From Streptomyces sp. NBC_00287 (GTDB lineage Bacteria > Actinomycetota > Actinomycetes > Streptomycetales > Streptomycetaceae), in contig NZ_CP108053.1 in the NCBI RefSeq assembly GCF_036173105.1, forward strand, positions 6,014,001-6,078,000: a stretch of 64,000 nucleotides of DNA. Reading direction: 5' to 3'. Shown here piece after piece: positions 17,016 through 25,987 of this stretch (position 1 is its first letter; each line of letters opens with the position of its first letter). Below the pieces are notes generated by a model that saw only the letters and a list, made by a program, of their open reading frames with translations, was not told the origin of the DNA and ran no database searches. The position numbers were made by a program, and so were the translations under genes.

Positions 17016-18434
17016 ATGGGGATGGGGATGGGCCTGGGGATTCGGGTGAGGGGGTTGAGGGTGGGGGGTGTGCCGGTGAGGGTGACCACGTCTCCGTATC
17101 TGAACGAGCCCCAGGGCTTGAGCGGACAGCTGCCGTGGAACGCGCCGTTGGCGGCCGACGGCACTCAAGGCCGGATGCCCACCAAAACAAACCCCGCACT
17201 CAAAGACCCCGCAATCCCCCTCCAGATAAACGCCCTACAGGCAACCACCCGCATGGTCTTCGCCTTCCGCCTGGCCATGCTCGCCCTCTCCGCCCCCGCC
17301 GCCCTCCTGAACGCCGCCCCCGGCCTGGGCACCCGCCTCGTAGCCGCAGCCGTAATCGCCACCTTCATGGCCAGCTACGCCCTCTTCAGAGACTGGGAAC
17401 GCTTCGGCCCCCTACTCCTCCGCCACCCCACCCTCCTCGCCGCAGACACCCTCTTCGGCGCCCTGCTCCTGGTCTCCGCAGGCCCGGACACCCCCCTCGC
17501 CTACGTCAGCGTCTGCACACCCCTCCTGGCCGGCATCGCCTACGGCTACCGAGCCGCCGCGATCTTCGCCAGCCTCCAGTCCCTGATCCTCCTCCTCGTC
17601 TACGCCACCACAGCAGACGCCGACACAAGCCTCGCTGAGAAACTCCTGCTCCCCGGCTTCTGCGTCATCACAGGCGCAGCAGGCTCAGCCCTACGCAACT
17701 TGATGCTCCGCTTCGGCGAAGCAACCCAGGCCCTGACCACCACCAGAGCCCGCCTGGCCGCGACAGAAGCCGTGAACGCCGAACGGGCCCGCCTGGCAAG
17801 GGAAATGCACGACTCGGTGGCAAAGACACTGCACGGAGTAGCCCTGGCGGCAGACGGCCTGGCAGCAACGGCAACCAGAACCCCCCTGAACCCCACCCTG
17901 ATCAAGGACCAGGCGGAACTGGTAGCGATGGCAACACGCCAAGCGGCAGGGGAGTCCCGCAAACTCCTCATGGACCTACGCACAGAGCCGAAGCCGCCGC
18001 CCCCCAAGACGGACGTCCTAACGCAACTGAAGTCCCAGACAAGGGACTTCACAACCCGCACGGGCGTCCCCACGACCTACAACCCGACAAGCACCCGCAC
18101 CCCCACCCCCCACCTCCCCCCCGAGGTAGCCGACCAACTCCTCTCCATCGCCGCAGAAGCCATGGAAAACGCCCACCGCCACGCCACCCCCACCACGGTG
18201 GACGTCAGCGCGGGAGTACACGGCAACCTGCTCCGCATCAGCGTCTACGACGACGGCAGCGGCCTCCCCCCGAACACCTCCCTCGAACGACTCCGCAGCA
18301 CAGGCCACTTCGGCCTGGTCGGCATGGTCGAACGAGCCGCATCGGTGGGCGCCCGCATCCGCATGGGCCGAGGCGACCACACGAAGGGCACGGAAGTCCT
18401 CCTGGAACTCCCCTTGCCGACCCTGAGGAACTGA
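17016..18434 (+). CDS. NarL-type sensor histidine kinase in Tad locus
   Basis: The product is up to 472 residues from the ATG at 17016. GTG codons at 17070 or 17082 are rival starts, and the first 30 residues (MGMGMGLG...) come from a GGGGAT repeat. There are about five membrane helices between residues 75 and 210. A HisKA_3 dimerisation region follows with AREMHDSVAKT (phospho-accepting H265). The ATPase domain has an N box AAEAMENAHRHA, a D box YDDGSGLPP and FGLVGMVERA. It is the partner of the response regulator 15 bases downstream. A two-component pair embedded here implies that pilus expression responds to an external or membrane cue. Confidence 0.9.
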   Translation: MGMGMGLGIRVRGLRVGGVPVRVTTSPYLNEPQGLSGQLPWNAPLAADGTQGRMPTKTNPALKDPAIPLQINALQATTRMVFAFRLAMLALSAPAALLNAAPGLGTRLVAAAVIATFMASYALFRDWERFGPLLLRHPTLLAADTLFGALLLVSAGPDTPLAYVSVCTPLLAGIAYGYRAAAIFASLQSLILLLVYATTADADTSLAEKLLLPGFCVITGAAGSALRNLMLRFGEATQALTTTRARLAATEAVNAERARLAREMHDSVAKTLHGVALAADGLAATATRTPLNPTLIKDQAELVAMATRQAAGESRKLLMDLRTEPKPPPPKTDVLTQLKSQTRDFTTRTGVPTTYNPTSTRTPTPHLPPEVADQLLSIAAEAMENAHRHATPTTVDVSAGVHGNLLRISVYDDGSGLPPNTSLERLRSTGHFGLVGMVERAASVGARIRMGRGDHTKGTEVLLELPLPTLRN

Positions 18435-18448
18435 CGGAGGCACCCCCC

Positions 18449-19219
18449 ATGCCAGACGCCACAAGAAGCACCCAACCACCGCCCCCCTTCCCCCCACCCC
18501 CACCACAGACCACCCCCCTCCGAGTAGTGGTGGCCGACGACAACCCGGTGGTCCGAGCAGGCCTGACGGCACTGCTGACAGGCCGCGAGGACATCACGGT
18601 CGTAGCGGAAGCGGCGGACGGCCGAGAGGCATACGAGGCAGCGAGCCATCACCGCCCGGACGTGGTGTTGCTGGACGTCCAGATGCCAGGCGTGGACGGC
18701 ATCGCGGCACTCCCGTACCTGGTAGGCATAGCGCCGGTGATGATGCTGACGTACAGCAGGGAATCGCAAACGGTGGAGGAGGCCCTGCGCAGAGGAGCCA
18801 ACGGCTACCTGGTCCACGGCGAGTTCACGGCAGCCCAACTGGTGGACGCCGTAAAGGCCGTTAAGCAAGGCAAACCCCACTTCACCACGACGGCGGCGGA
18901 CGCGCTCCTCGCGCAACTCCGCAGGACCGCGGATTCGCATCAGCATACGGAAGGATCCGCTCCACCCCCCAATAATCCCGAACCCCTTTCGCAAGTGCAA
19001 CCGAATGTGGGACAGTCCTCCGGCAGGGCAAAGTTCCAACTCAGCACGAGGGAGGCGGAGATCATGGACCTCATCGCATCCGGCATGACCAACCACCAGA
19101 TCGCCGCCACCTGCTTCATCAGCGAGAAGACGGTCAAGAACCACATCAACCGCATCTTCGCCAAACTCCACAGCACCACCCGGGCCCAGGCCGCCGCCAA
19201 GTGGCTGGGGGTGACCTGA
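18449..19219 (+). CDS. LuxR-type response regulator in Tad locus
   Basis: This 256-residue protein starts at an ATG behind a strong ACGGAGG. The receiver domain has phospho-acceptor D76 in LLDVQMPG and acidic pair DD at 30-31. A LuxR/NarL helix-turn-helix (LSTREAEIMDLIASGM ... EKTVKNHINRIFAKL) occupies the last 65 residues. Pro-rich (first 25 residues) and Ser/Pro-rich (about 165-190) linkers are unusual. It is cotranscribed with the kinase and immediately precedes the major pilin gene. Confidence 0.92.
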   Translation: MPDATRSTQPPPPFPPPPPQTTPLRVVVADDNPVVRAGLTALLTGREDITVVAEAADGREAYEAASHHRPDVVLLDVQMPGVDGIAALPYLVGIAPVMMLTYSRESQTVEEALRRGANGYLVHGEFTAAQLVDAVKAVKQGKPHFTTTAADALLAQLRRTADSHQHTEGSAPPPNNPEPLSQVQPNVGQSSGRAKFQLSTREAEIMDLIASGMTNHQIAATCFISEKTVKNHINRIFAKLHSTTRAQAAAKWLGVT

Positions 19220-19323
19220 CATGCCCCGACTTTGGGCCCACGGTTGGGCCCCAGGACCCTCGACCCCCCACCACCCCCACCCCTACGGTGCCCGCACCGC
19301 AGCCGCTACCGGAGGGGAACACC

Positions 19324-19497
19324 ATGAACAACTGGTTCAACACCCGCGCAGCCCAGGACGACAAGGGGCAGACGGCGGTGGAGTACCTGGGGATCATTGC
19401 GGTGGTCGTTGCGATTGTGTTGGCGATTACGGGGACGGACATCGGTCAGACGATCTACGACGCCATCGTGGACAAAATCGACGAGGTCACCGGTTGA
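19324..19497 (+). CDS. flp: Flp-type major pilin
   Basis: This 57-residue prepilin has the leader MNNWFNTRAAQDDKGQ, then TAVEYLGIIAVVVAIVLAI. That is the Flp signature with conserved Glu and Tyr (EY) inside a 22-residue hydrophobic helix. Processing by a type IV-like prepilin peptidase before the TAVEY segment would leave a pilin of about 40 residues. The ATG at 19324 follows GGAGGGGAACACC. The gene is too short for many callers but clear by motif. Its TGA overlaps the TTG start of the next gene. Confidence 0.93.
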   Translation: MNNWFNTRAAQDDKGQTAVEYLGIIAVVVAIVLAITGTDIGQTIYDAIVDKIDEVTG

Positions 19498-20093
19498 TCA
19501 GGAGCCGCGGGTACGGCGACGCAGGGCAGGCATTCCCCATCTACATCACTGTGGTGGGGGGCCTGCTCTTTCTTGCGTTGGCCTACCTTGCGGTCGGCCA
19601 GGCGGCAGCGAACCGCAACGGAGCACAGACGGCTGCGGATGCGGCGGTACTCGCGGCGGCACAGGACACCCGGGACCAGCTTGCGGGCAAGTGGGTGGAG
19701 GACGTACTCGACCCGACGCAGTGGCAGGACATCTTCGACGGTTACGCGGCTGGACTCACTCCTTCGTGCTGGCGGGCGTATCAGCTCGCGGGCCAGAACG
19801 ACGCGCACGTGGAAGCGTGCGAGCAGACGGGTCCCTTGGAGTACGAGGTCGCAGTCCAGATGGACAAGCCGGTCGGAGACTCCATCGTCCCCGGCACGGA
19901 GGGCAAGTACGCGAAGGCGTCTGCCATCGCCGTGATCGAGTCCCGCTGCACGTTCGAGCTTCCCGGCGAGGACGCCGGAGACGAAGTGCTGCCGCAGTTG
20001 ACCTGCGAGGACAGGAATTGGGACCTGGATCCGGACGACCTCACGGATCTGCCAGGTCCGGAGGACCTCTTCGACGTTCATCTGGCCGACTGA
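19494..20093 (+). CDS. TadG-like pilus protein
   Basis: The 199-residue product starts at a TTG whose bases overlap the flp stop (TTGA), implying coupled translation. The N-terminal DAGQAFPIYITVVGGLLFLALAYLAVGQAA is a prepilin-like leader and helix but lacks the usual Glu. It is followed by the TadG hallmark RNGAQTAADAAVLAAAQ. The extracytoplasmic remainder holds four cysteines and an acidic C-terminus. It is probably a minor pilin or membrane component of the Flp pilus. Confidence 0.82.
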   Translation: MIRSRGYGDAGQAFPIYITVVGGLLFLALAYLAVGQAAANRNGAQTAADAAVLAAAQDTRDQLAGKWVEDVLDPTQWQDIFDGYAAGLTPSCWRAYQLAGQNDAHVEACEQTGPLEYEVAVQMDKPVGDSIVPGTEGKYAKASAIAVIESRCTFELPGEDAGDEVLPQLTCEDRNWDLDPDDLTDLPGPEDLFDVHLAD

Positions 20094-20127
20094 CAACCGA
20101 ACGACAAGTGATGAAGGAAGCAGAGGC

Positions 20128-20706
20128 ATGAGCATTCGGTTCACTACGAAGGCCCGTAGGGGGATGGTCGCGTTGACCGTTGCGGCCGGTCTGGCCGTCG
20201 GTGTGGCCGGCTGCGGAGGCGGGGGGGATGACGACAAGAAGCCCGAGGCGTCGACGTCGGCCTCGAAGGACAACGGGTCCAATCCGAGTGCTCAGGAGGG
20301 GACGGACGAACTGCTGGCCGAGCTCAGGGGCGAGGAGGGCTTGGTGCTCCGGATCGCCTCTGCCCAGAGGGACTCCGGCGGCTTCGTGACCGTAAGCGGT
20401 GAACTGAAGAACGACGGCGACGAGGCAGCTCGCGTTTCGGTACGCACAGCGGGCGACGAGACCGAGATCCTGAGGCACGGATCGTCACTGGGCGGAGCCA
20501 CTCTCGTCGACTCTGCCAGCAAGAAGCGCTATTACGTGCTGCGTGACACCGACGGCCGCCCACTGACGACCACCGACATGCCGAGGATCAAGGCAGGCGA
20601 CTCGATCCCCGTCTTCATGCAGTTCCCCGCCCCGCCCACCAGCACAACCGACGTAACCTTCCAACTCCCCACATTCGCCGCCGCCACCATCCAGATCTCC
20701 GGCTGA
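20128..20706 (+). CDS. Tad-locus lipoprotein, unknown function
   Basis: This 192-residue protein has a lipoprotein signal peptide ending in the lipobox VAGC (about residues 26-29). A low-complexity Asp/Lys/Ser linker follows. Residues 65-190 form a beta-rich domain with SGGFVTVSGELKN and PPTSTTDVTFQLP, the alternation expected of an immunoglobulin-like or DUF4352-like fold. It lies between the TadG-like and OmpA-family genes in the same direction, so it is likely to anchor pilus parts outside the membrane. Confidence 0.78.
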   Translation: MSIRFTTKARRGMVALTVAAGLAVGVAGCGGGGDDDKKPEASTSASKDNGSNPSAQEGTDELLAELRGEEGLVLRIASAQRDSGGFVTVSGELKNDGDEAARVSVRTAGDETEILRHGSSLGGATLVDSASKKRYYVLRDTDGRPLTTTDMPRIKAGDSIPVFMQFPAPPTSTTDVTFQLPTFAAATIQISG

Positions 20707-20716
20707 GGCAGCCGCC

Positions 20717-21343
20717 ATGACGACCAAGACCCTCACCACAGCCATGGCCGCCGCCACCGTCATGCTCGCCACGACCCTCTACGGCACAACCGCGGCCCAC
20801 GCGGACGAAAACCCGAGCGTCCCCCCGGGCACCGAAGCAACAGCCACCGCCCCCGTAGAAGTAGACCCCAACGACCCCGACCTGAAGCTCCCCGAGGGCG
20901 CCACCCTCGCCGAAGCCAAGGTGCTGGACATCAAACAGGTCGTCGAAGACCAGAGCGGCGACGAACGCCGAGAAGACACCAACGCGGACGTGAAGTTCGC
21001 GCTGCAGGCAGAGGTCCTGTTCCCCAAGGACAGCGCAAGACTGAACGACGAAGCAAAAGCCCGTATCGCCGCAATCGCGGAAGAGATCAACACTCAGAAG
21101 GCAACAAAGATCCGAGTCTTCGGCTTCACGGACAACCTGGGCTCGTCGGCCCACGGCGACGTCCTGTCAAAACAGCGCGCCAACGCCGTAGAAGACGTCC
21201 TGAAGTCGGAACTGAACGACCCGAACATCACGTACGAAGTGCGAGGTTACGGCGAGCAATACCCCATCGCGTCGAACACAACAGAGGCCAGCCGCAAGAA
21301 GAACCGAAGGGTAGAGGTCAGCTTCCCGCGCTCAGAGAACTGA
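20717..21343 (+). CDS. Secreted OmpA-family peptidoglycan-binding protein
   Basis: This 208-residue protein has a signal peptide (1-29), a Pro/Thr/Asp-rich linker and an OmpA C-terminal domain (about 85-208). The domain contains LFPKDSARLNDEAKARIAAIAEEI, FGFTDNLGSSAHGDVLSKQRANAV and NRRVEVSF; the conserved Asp and Arg that hold diaminopimelate are present. In a Gram-positive cell it should tie the pilus apparatus to peptidoglycan. It ends the Tad operon, eleven bases after the lipoprotein gene. Confidence 0.9.
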   Translation: MTTKTLTTAMAAATVMLATTLYGTTAAHADENPSVPPGTEATATAPVEVDPNDPDLKLPEGATLAEAKVLDIKQVVEDQSGDERREDTNADVKFALQAEVLFPKDSARLNDEAKARIAAIAEEINTQKATKIRVFGFTDNLGSSAHGDVLSKQRANAVEDVLKSELNDPNITYEVRGYGEQYPIASNTTEASRKKNRRVEVSFPRSEN

Positions 21344-21376
21344 CGCAGACGCGACGCCGCCACGGGGAGAACGCAC

Positions 21377-23453
21377 GTGACCGTACTCATGGTCGCAGCG
21401 GCACTGTACGGAGTAGTTCAGCTCCTCGCCCTCTCGTGGCCGACTCGTTCCGTGCGCCTTTCCACCGTGCTGCTGACCGTCGTGGTGGGCGTCTACGCCT
21501 GTGGAACGGCGGCCGCGGCCCTGGAGTTCACCTACACAAGGGTGATCGCAGCCCAGACGGACCGCTCTGTGATCGAAGTGGTGAACACCACCGCGTACAC
21601 GACGGCCCCGTGGGTGGAGGAGCTGGTCAAGGTCTCCCCCCTGCTGCTGGCAGGCATGTACGCCAAGGTCCGTCGCCAATGGGGCCTGACGGACTTCACG
21701 ATCCTGGGAGCAGCCCTCGGCGCGGGCTTCGGCCTACTGGAAGCACTCCTTCGCTACTCCCTGGACGCTGACCGGGCCCTGTCCCGACACGGCGGCTGGA
21801 TCGTCCCGGACAGCCTGTCGGCGCCATACATCCCGGGCCCTGCCGAGGTGTTCACTTCCTGGCTCCCGTCCCCGGCAGCCCCCTTGAACCTGGGGCGTAC
21901 GGGCGAAGTCATGGTCCCCACGTTCACGCACCTCGTATGGACGGCGCTGGCAGGCCTGGCGGTCGGCATCCTGTGCCGCGCGCGAAGCCGGCTGAAGCCG
22001 CTCGCGCTGATCCCCTTCGGCGCGGCAGTGGCCCACCACACCCTGAACAACTACGTGTCCGGCCGCCCGGCCCGCGAGGCCCGCGACTGGCTGGAGACCC
22101 TGGACGCCAAGCTGTGGGCCGTACCCTGCTGGCGCTGCTTCTGGCCATGACGGCGGACATGCTCTGCCTGCACCGCGGAAAGCGAAGAGTCCCCGGCGTA
22201 CTGCTGGCGGCGGAGCGGACGGACGGCGACACCGCGGCCGCGCTGATCCGGTACGCGTCCCGACGCTTCCCCTGGACCCCACTGATAGCCCTGCGCTTCC
22301 TCCTCCTACGCCGAGCCCTCTGCTACGGCTCCGGGACAACGCACACGACGTCCTCCCCACCCACCACCGTCAATTCCTTGCACCGCGCGGTGGCCGACAT
22401 CGCCACCCGAATCGACACCACGGACAACGCACATTCCTGGCGGCGCGTTCGATCCGCCGTGAGAGCGGCACCCCGCAGCAGATGGCTGCTCGTCCTCGTC
22501 CCTTACGTTCTCGTGCTCCCGTCCGTCCTCTTCCTCGGACTCGGCTCGTTCAGGTCGACGGCCGAGCTGCAGGACTTCTTCACGTCGGGCACCGGCCCGA
22601 AGATCCTGCGGGCCTTCGCCATAGCAGCCCTGATGTGGACGGCCTGGATCCTGACCACGCTGCTCCGCACCTGGCGGCGCAGACGGCCGACCACCCACTG
22701 GCCGAACAATTGGCCACCCACCGCTTCCGCACCGCATCAGCACTGGGTTCCGCCACGGCGGGAACGCTGCTGCTCTGGCGAAGCCTGAGCGAAGCCGGCA
22801 CCGACGGACCAGCGATCCCCACCGCACATCTCCTGGAAGCACTCGACCGCTTCCTCATCTACCTCGGCTTCGCCCTGCTCCTGTTTTCCCTGCTGGCCCT
22901 CTTCCCACCAGGTGCCGGACTGGCCCTGGCCGGGAGCGGCGCGGTGAGCGGACTGACGGCCGGAGCCCTTGTCACGGCCGGACGCCTCGGCATTGCCGGA
23001 ATCGCGCTGATGGCCGCCGCAGCCGCCGGCTCCCGAGGGGATGCGGCGACCGGCGACGAAGCGGCACCGTCGGGGAAGAAGGAGACGAGCTCAACGGATC
23101 CCGAGCGTGCCGAGCGCATCGGCGCCGCCCGAGAGCAGAAGGTGGCGGAATTGACGCAGGGCACGATCCCGTCGGGAGCTCCGGGTAAGCCGGGTATGAA
23201 GGTGACAAAACCGGGTGCCGGTACGACCGACGTTGACGTCATCGGTGGAGACGGGTCGTATATTGCCGTGGGCGGACCGGCCAAGGCCCGGAATCTGGCG
23301 AAGTTCGGGGAGAAGTGCCACATCCTGAAATACGCGGCGGAGCAGCAGGGCGTACGAGCGCAGGTCTACCTCGAAGAGGGGACACCAGAACCCGCGCTGC
23401 GGCCGGCCAGAAGGATCCTGGGAGATACGAATGTGCACACCTTCACGAGGTGA
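21377..23453 (+). pseudogene. PrsW-like membrane protein with toxin-like end, frame broken twice
   Basis: Three overlapping frames read as one protein. 21377-22150 encodes a PrsW-type membrane metalloprotease (PWVEELVK, FGLLEALLRY, THLVWTALAG, VAHHTLNN). The frame continues after about 22112-22118 as LLALLLAMTADMLCLHRGK to a stop at 22788. After about 22672-22684 it continues as TADHPLAEQLATHRF to 23453. Each break looks like one missing base. The first open frame also ends in an ATGA overlap with an ATG at 22147, so coupled separate genes are an alternative there. The C-terminus (GGDGSYIAVGGPAKARN ... VYLEEGTPEP) resembles terminal toxin modules. The role is inferred. Confidence 0.65.
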
Positions 23454-23459
23454 GTCGCC

Positions 23460-24050
23460 ATGAGTGACGGATTCTTCCACTGGTACCGACGGACCTGGTC
23501 GGCCGGCAGCGCGGAGCGTGTCGTGGAGGCATTCGAAGCGAACGGCATCGTTCTGACCAATCCATCGACCGGTGTGATCACCGCGATCAGCAATGGTCCT
23601 GAGTCATGGGGGGAACAGATTGCGGTGGAGCGCTCTGAGCTGTTTGCCGCCCTGGAACTGAAATTCGCAGACGAGGTCAACTTTCAGTTGTGGCTGGATG
23701 CTGACACGGATGTCTTCACCAGAATCCGCCGTCTGGACCAAGCCGACATGACCGTCGTCGAGTTCGGGCTCGACGGGATGACGGCTGACGAGAGAGAGAC
23801 AGTGATTCGCGCCGCCCGTCAGGCCTTCGCGAGGGACAGGGAAGACACGACCGGCCTGGTGATCGACCGTCGTGGGCTGTCGGAGGACGTGGACTGGGAC
23901 GGCGTGATGACGGGGCAGGACGTTCGGCTGGACATCCACCCCGACTTCTTCGGCGTACGCCCAGAGGTAGTGGCCCGGCACCCACAACTGGCCGACGCAC
24001 CAGGCAGGGCGGAGCCGCCCCTGGTTGTGTTCTCCCGCGACCTGCTGTGA
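23460..24050 (+). CDS. Probable immunity protein for upstream toxin module
   Basis: The ATG at 23460 lies six bases after the toxin-like stop. The product has 196 residues, is acidic and has no signal peptide or membrane segment, as expected for a cytosolic immunity protein. It ends HPDFFGVRPEVVARHPQLADAPG ... LVVFSRDLL. A fragment very like that end recurs at about 26190-26290, suggesting several related immunity genes once stood here. The assignment rests on position, size and the repeated relic. I do not recognise a named immunity family. Confidence 0.65.
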   Translation: MSDGFFHWYRRTWSAGSAERVVEAFEANGIVLTNPSTGVITAISNGPESWGEQIAVERSELFAALELKFADEVNFQLWLDADTDVFTRIRRLDQADMTVVEFGLDGMTADERETVIRAARQAFARDREDTTGLVIDRRGLSEDVDWDGVMTGQDVRLDIHPDFFGVRPEVVARHPQLADAPGRAEPPLVVFSRDLL

Positions 24051-24178
24051 ACAGTGAGAAGGCCGACTATCCAAGCCTGGTCGGCCATGAGTACGTCTGG
24101 CCGAGGCCGCATTTGCGAAGCGGACCTCCCAGTGGCCGTCTGGTGCTGGTGGCGCTGCGCGGTCGCCGCGGCCCGCGG

Positions 24179-24380
24179 TCATGCGGCGCCCCGCGGGTCC
24201 GGTGCCGGGCCGTAGTCTTCGCCGTGGTCCTCGGTCAGTGCGGCCAGCAGTCCGGGGTCGGAGTAGACCTCGGCGGTGTGCTGTCAGGCGATGAGCAGCT
24301 GAGCGACGGACGCGCTGTCGCCGATTGAGTCGGCGGCGCGCATGGTTTCGACCATGGCCGCAATGGCGCGCCGGGAGCCC
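24179..24380 (-). pseudogene. Gene relic with internal stop
   Basis: On the minus strand, AIAAMVETMRAADSIGDSASVAQLLIA runs into an in-frame TGA and continues in the same frame as QHTAEVYSDPGLLAALTEDHGEDYGPAPDPRGAA to a final TGA at 24179-24181. The two halves clearly belong together, so the internal TGA probably replaced a Trp codon. The upstream part has lost a credible start. The family is unknown; it resembles the end of small streptomycete proteins that often neighbour toxin-antitoxin genes. Confidence 0.6.
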
Positions 24381-24481
24381 GGTTGAAATTTCTTCGAAAG
24401 TCTCCACGGCGCCATCACCCAGAAGAGGTGAGCAGCGCGGCGCGTGCGGTCTTGAGTACTTCGCTGATCGGGGAACGGTCC

Positions 24482-24546
24482 TCGGGCCCTCAGTCAGGAT
24501 GAAGCGGGTGCCGCTGCTCAGCACCGGTCGACTTGAACCGGGGCGA
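24482..24546 (+). repeat. 65-bp repeat: 3' relic of second immunity-like gene
   Basis: This stretch matches 30053-30117 at most positions, including the word GGTGCCGCTGCTCAGCA. At 30053 it forms the end of a coding gene (residues SSGPQPG and stop). Here the same frame gives SSGPQSG and a stop at 24500-24502 behind unrelated sequence. It is therefore a relic of the end of a paralogous gene. Confidence 0.75.
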
Positions 24547-24588
24547 GTATGAAAGCGGCCGAATGGACGACCGGTCGTAAGCCGCCAG

Positions 24589-24816
24589 TCAGCGCCGCGT
24601 CCGGCCACACTCGCTCTGTCCACGCCGCTCGCGCGCTTCTCGCCCGGCGAGGACGCGGGAGTGCCACACGCCCATGACGCGGACCCGATCCCCGCACAGC
24701 TTGTTCATGTCGCCGAGGTCGGAGGTGACGATGATGCGGGGACCCGAGTAGCCCAGAGCCGTCGCGGCCACCAACGCATCAATGGCGTACTTGTGTCCGT
24801 GTAGTTCGGCACCCAC
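24589..24816 (-). pseudogene. PIN-domain toxin relic (C-terminal part)
   Basis: HGHKYAIDALVAATALGYSGPRIIVTSD and GDMNKLCGDRVRVMGV are nearly identical to the C-terminal part of the intact PIN toxin encoded at 26302-26718. The first half, with the N-terminal active-site Asp, is missing, and the reading frame runs on past the normal end. DNA identity between about 24616-24816 and 26256-26448 is roughly 90 percent by eye. It is a non-functional partial duplicate. Confidence 0.85.
24616..24816. repeat. Partial duplicate of PIN toxin region (copy 1)
   Basis: This segment repeats 26256-26448 with few differences, including long shared words such as CGCACAGCTTGTTCATGTCG. It starts outside the PIN reading frame (the shared TGTCCACGCCGCTCGCGCG lies beyond the toxin stop). 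The duplicated unit was therefore a DNA segment rather than a gene. Confidence 0.85.
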
Positions 24817-24907
24817 CGCATCGAAAAGGCGGCCGGCGCCGCCGGGACGGAGAAGTCTCGGCGGCGCCGGAGTCAGTGGCTATGGGTCAGCTGAGGTGAT
24901 GGGGCCG

Positions 24908-25801
24908 TCACCACGATGTGTAGTAGTACAGAGAGGAGACGGTCCAGACAACGGGCGAGGAGCGCTTCTTCCAACTGCTCGCGTTGGAAGGAGAGTTGCG
25001 GTACTGCATGTTGTGGGTTCCCGTCCGGACGTCCTTGAGCCCCATGTGGTCTTCGTCCGGGAGATTGTCGTAGCGGACCCAGTGCTTGAAGCCGCCTGCG
25101 GTCGCCGACGTTTCCGAAACGATCACATCGCTCTTGCTGCCGATCGCCGTCCAGTCGGTGCCCTGGGTGGTCTGCGGGTTGTCCTTGAGCCACTTGATCA
25201 GTGAGGAGTCCTTCCGCATGTCCTTGGTCTGCTGGTAAGAGTGGCCCCAGCCCCAGTTCGTGCCGGCGTGCGGCGCTCCCAGCGTCACCGCGTCCTCGAC
25301 GAACAGCTTCGTCGGGAACCCGGACTCTCCCTTGGCGACACCGGTCAGTGCGGCCTGGATGATGAGCCCGCCCATGGAGTGTCCGACGAGGTCGACGGAC
25401 TTCCCCTTGGAGGTGTAGTCCTTGTAGATCTTGTTGGCGAGGGCCTTCCCCAAGGACTTGAGGCCGGTGTCCCGATCTCCGCTGGAGATCCTGAAGTCGC
25501 AGTTCCAGTCGTCCTTGTAGAAGGCGACCCCGCGGATCTTCCCCGTCCAGTTGCCGTCCTTGAGACCCTTGATGACGTCCTTGAAGTAGTCCTTGCAGTC
25601 GAACTTCGCCACCCACCACGGGTCATAGCCGTGCACCAGCAGCACGTCCTCGGATTTGCTGTTGCTCTGGATCGGCATCGGCGTCGATGCAGCCGCCGGC
25701 GCCACCGCGCCGAACAGGATGGCCCCCGCTGCGAGCGCTGACACCACCAGCGCTTTCCCCCGCTGTCCTCTTCCCACCTGCTCCTCTTCCCCGTGCGTCA
25801 A
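24908..25801 (-). CDS. Secreted alpha/beta-hydrolase lipase
   Basis: This 297-residue precursor starts at a TTG. That start is chosen because GGAGGAA (complement of 25807-25813) stands at ideal distance; a GTG at 25777 has poorer spacing. The signal peptide ends near APAAAS (about residue 39). The hydrolase domain shows VLLVHGYDPWW (oxyanion loop), the nucleophile elbow GHSMGG, TLGAPHAGT and a late His region DEDHMGLKD. This matches extracellular streptomycete lipases acting on acyl esters. Four cysteines could form disulfides. It is flanked by gene relics on both sides and may be cargo of the island. Confidence 0.9.
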   Translation of the reverse strand: MTHGEEEQVGRGQRGKALVVSALAAGAILFGAVAPAAASTPMPIQSNSKSEDVLLVHGYDPWWVAKFDCKDYFKDVIKGLKDGNWTGKIRGVAFYKDDWNCDFRISSGDRDTGLKSLGKALANKIYKDYTSKGKSVDLVGHSMGGLIIQAALTGVAKGESGFPTKLFVEDAVTLGAPHAGTNWGWGHSYQQTKDMRKDSSLIKWLKDNPQTTQGTDWTAIGSKSDVIVSETSATAGGFKHWVRYDNLPDEDHMGLKDVRTGTHNMQYRNSPSNASSWKKRSSPVVWTVSSLYYYTSW

Positions 25802-25987
25802 GTTGGTTCCTCCAGACGCAGGGTCCTACAAGGGAGCGCCCGAAGGACCCTGGAAGGTTGCAGGGTAGGTACCGAAACCGACCGGCCCGCCTCTGCACAG
25901 ATCCGGGAACCGGACGGTCCAGCAAGTCACGCGTCACATACTCGCGGTAAGGCCCGAGGCGCATTCGCGCTGAGGTCCGTCGATGGT

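Noticed and set aside
23604-24623. Minus-strand 339-residue open frame over the immunity-like gene
   Set aside because: Its first part is Arg/Pro-rich noise and the rest is antisense to the 23460 gene. Only a different minus-strand frame (24179-24380) shows protein-like sequence.
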